Positions 10,221 through 11,032 of a DNA stretch of 11,032 nucleotides are shown here, piece after piece. Below the pieces are notes generated by a model that searched no databases, had not been told where the DNA came from, and saw nothing but the letters and a program-made list of their open reading frames with translations. Origin of the DNA: Acidimicrobiia bacterium (lineage in GTDB: Bacteria > Actinomycetota > Acidimicrobiia > IMCC26256 > PALSA-555); assembly GCA_022865365.1 (NCBI GenBank), contig JALHSW010000376.1:1-11032 (forward strand), in the 5' to 3' direction. The stretch's first letter is position 1, and each line of letters opens with the position of its first letter. Made by a program: the position numbers and the translations under genes.

Positions 10221-11032
10221 ATGGCTCATGTCGAGGCACTGCGGTGCCGGGAGTGTGCGAAGACCTTCCCGATCGCGCCGAGCTATACGTGTGAGTTCTG
10301 CTTCGGGCCGCTCGAGGTGGCGTACGACCGCGAGGCCGTGAAGGCGGCGATCTCCCGGGAGGCGATCGAGGCCGGGCCGCCGTCGATCTGGCGCTACGCA
10401 CCGCTGTTGCCCGTCGACCCACCGGGTGACGCGACCCAACAGGTGGGATGGACGCCGCTCGTGCGGGCCGACCGGCTCGCGGCGGAGCTGGGCCTCGGTG
10501 AGGTGTGGGTGAAGGACGACACCCGCAACCCGACGAACTCGTTCAAGGACCGGGTCGTCGCGGTCGCGCTCGCCAAGGCACTCGAGTTCGGGCTCAAGAC
10601 GTTCGCCTGCGCCTCGACCGGCAACCTCGCCAACGCGGTCGCCGCCGCGGCGGCGCGCGCCGGGCTGGCGAGCTACGTGTTCGTGCCCGCCGATCTCGAG
10701 CCGGCCAAGATCGTCGCCACGGCGATCTTCGGCGGGAACGTCGTCGCCGTCGACGGCAACTACGACGACGTGAATCGGCTGTGTGCCGAGGTCGCGTCGG
10801 AGCGCCCGTGGGCGTTCGCGAACGTGAACGTGCGACCGTTCTACGCCGAGGGCTCCAAGACGCTCGCGTTCGAGACGGCCGAGCAGCTCGGGTGGGAGAC
10901 CCCCGATCATGTGGTGGTCCCCGTCGGGAGCGGATCACTGCTCACGAAGATCCGCAAGGGATTCGACGAGCTGCACGACGTCGGTCTGCTTGCCGACGCG
11001 CCGAAGGTGCGGGTCTCGGGTGCGCAGGCGAC
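10221..11032 (+). CDS. thrC: Threonine synthase (partial, C-terminus beyond the window)
   Basis: The first 270 residues of a PLP-dependent threonine synthase, which converts O-phosphohomoserine to threonine. The N-terminus carries a zinc-ribbon-like set of four cysteines (Cys9, Cys12, Cys24, Cys27, in LRCREC and YTCEFCFGPLEV), typical of the plant-like and archaeal-like class. The PLP lysine is Lys109 in NSFKDR; the phosphate-binding segment is ASTGNLANAVAA. The NVNVRPFYAEGSKTLAFE and VVVPVGSGSLLTKI segments are usual for the family. ATG 10221 has a strong GAGGAGGAG ribosome binding site (10207-10215) 5 bases upstream, and the cysteine motif fixes the start. It is transcribed behind a SAM-I riboswitch and divergently from gpgS. 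The reading frame is still open at the right edge of the window. Confidence 0.94.
   Translation, partial: MAHVEALRCRECAKTFPIAPSYTCEFCFGPLEVAYDREAVKAAISREAIEAGPPSIWRYAPLLPVDPPGDATQQVGWTPLVRADRLAAELGLGEVWVKDDTRNPTNSFKDRVVAVALAKALEFGLKTFACASTGNLANAVAAAAARAGLASYVFVPADLEPAKIVATAIFGGNVVAVDGNYDDVNRLCAEVASERPWAFANVNVRPFYAEGSKTLAFETAEQLGWETPDHVVVPVGSGSLLTKIRKGFDELHDVGLLADAPKVRVSGAQA

Noticed and set aside
10152..10910. Minus-strand open frame opposite thrC
   Set aside because: It is antisense to the PLP enzyme with clear motifs and has no family signature of its own.

Overview
The window is high-GC DNA from an actinobacterium, probably an uncultured Acidimicrobiia-like lineage. Three things support this: the gene order ispD-ispF-cysS-rlmB, which is the actinobacterial order that usually follows carD; a DUF3263 gene paired with a membrane protein carrying a LytR C-terminal domain; and an actinobacterial-type GpgS. 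Phylum is fairly secure, class is inference. GC-rich codon use gives many long antisense shadow frames, which are left out. Nothing looks like a phage, insertion sequence or CRISPR array.

Layout. 1-148: the lysine/alanine/proline-rich C-terminal tail of a gene that starts upstream, made of eight exact 15-bp repeats. 161-3429: a tight plus-strand operon, ispD-ispF (MEP isoprenoid pathway), cysS (cysteinyl-tRNA synthetase) and rlmB-like (23S rRNA 2'-O-methyltransferase), with 1-4 base overlaps at two junctions. 3442-3514: tRNA-Thr(UGU). 3669-4423: DUF3263 gene and LytR_C membrane protein, overlapping by ATGA. 4479-7132: minus-strand pair of sugar transferases, a GT4 TreT-like trehalose synthase followed by a divergent GT20 (OtsA/VldE-like) enzyme, again joined by ATGA. 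7206-8225: divergently transcribed glycerate kinase. 8263-8883: minus-strand carboxymuconolactone decarboxylase/AhpD-like protein. 8981-9934: minus-strand GpgS (glucosyl-3-phosphoglycerate synthase). 9982-10080: a clear SAM-I (S-box) riboswitch in front of a plant-like threonine synthase gene, 10221 to the window end.

How the parts fit. The 4.5-10 kb segment groups three glucosyltransferases that would draw on NDP-glucose (TreT-like, GT20, GpgS) with a glycerate kinase. This suggests a locus for trehalose/glucosylglycerate-type compatible solutes or polysaccharide precursors and their salvage, although no phosphatase (OtsB or GpgP) is visible. The most striking regulatory feature is the SAM riboswitch on thrC: plant threonine synthases are activated by SAM allosterically, whereas here SAM sensing appears to sit in the mRNA leader. 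A second theme is short tandem repeats (13, 15 and 17 bp) at gene boundaries between 8.2 and 9.9 kb: at two stop codons, upstream of one ribosome binding site and in one N-terminus.
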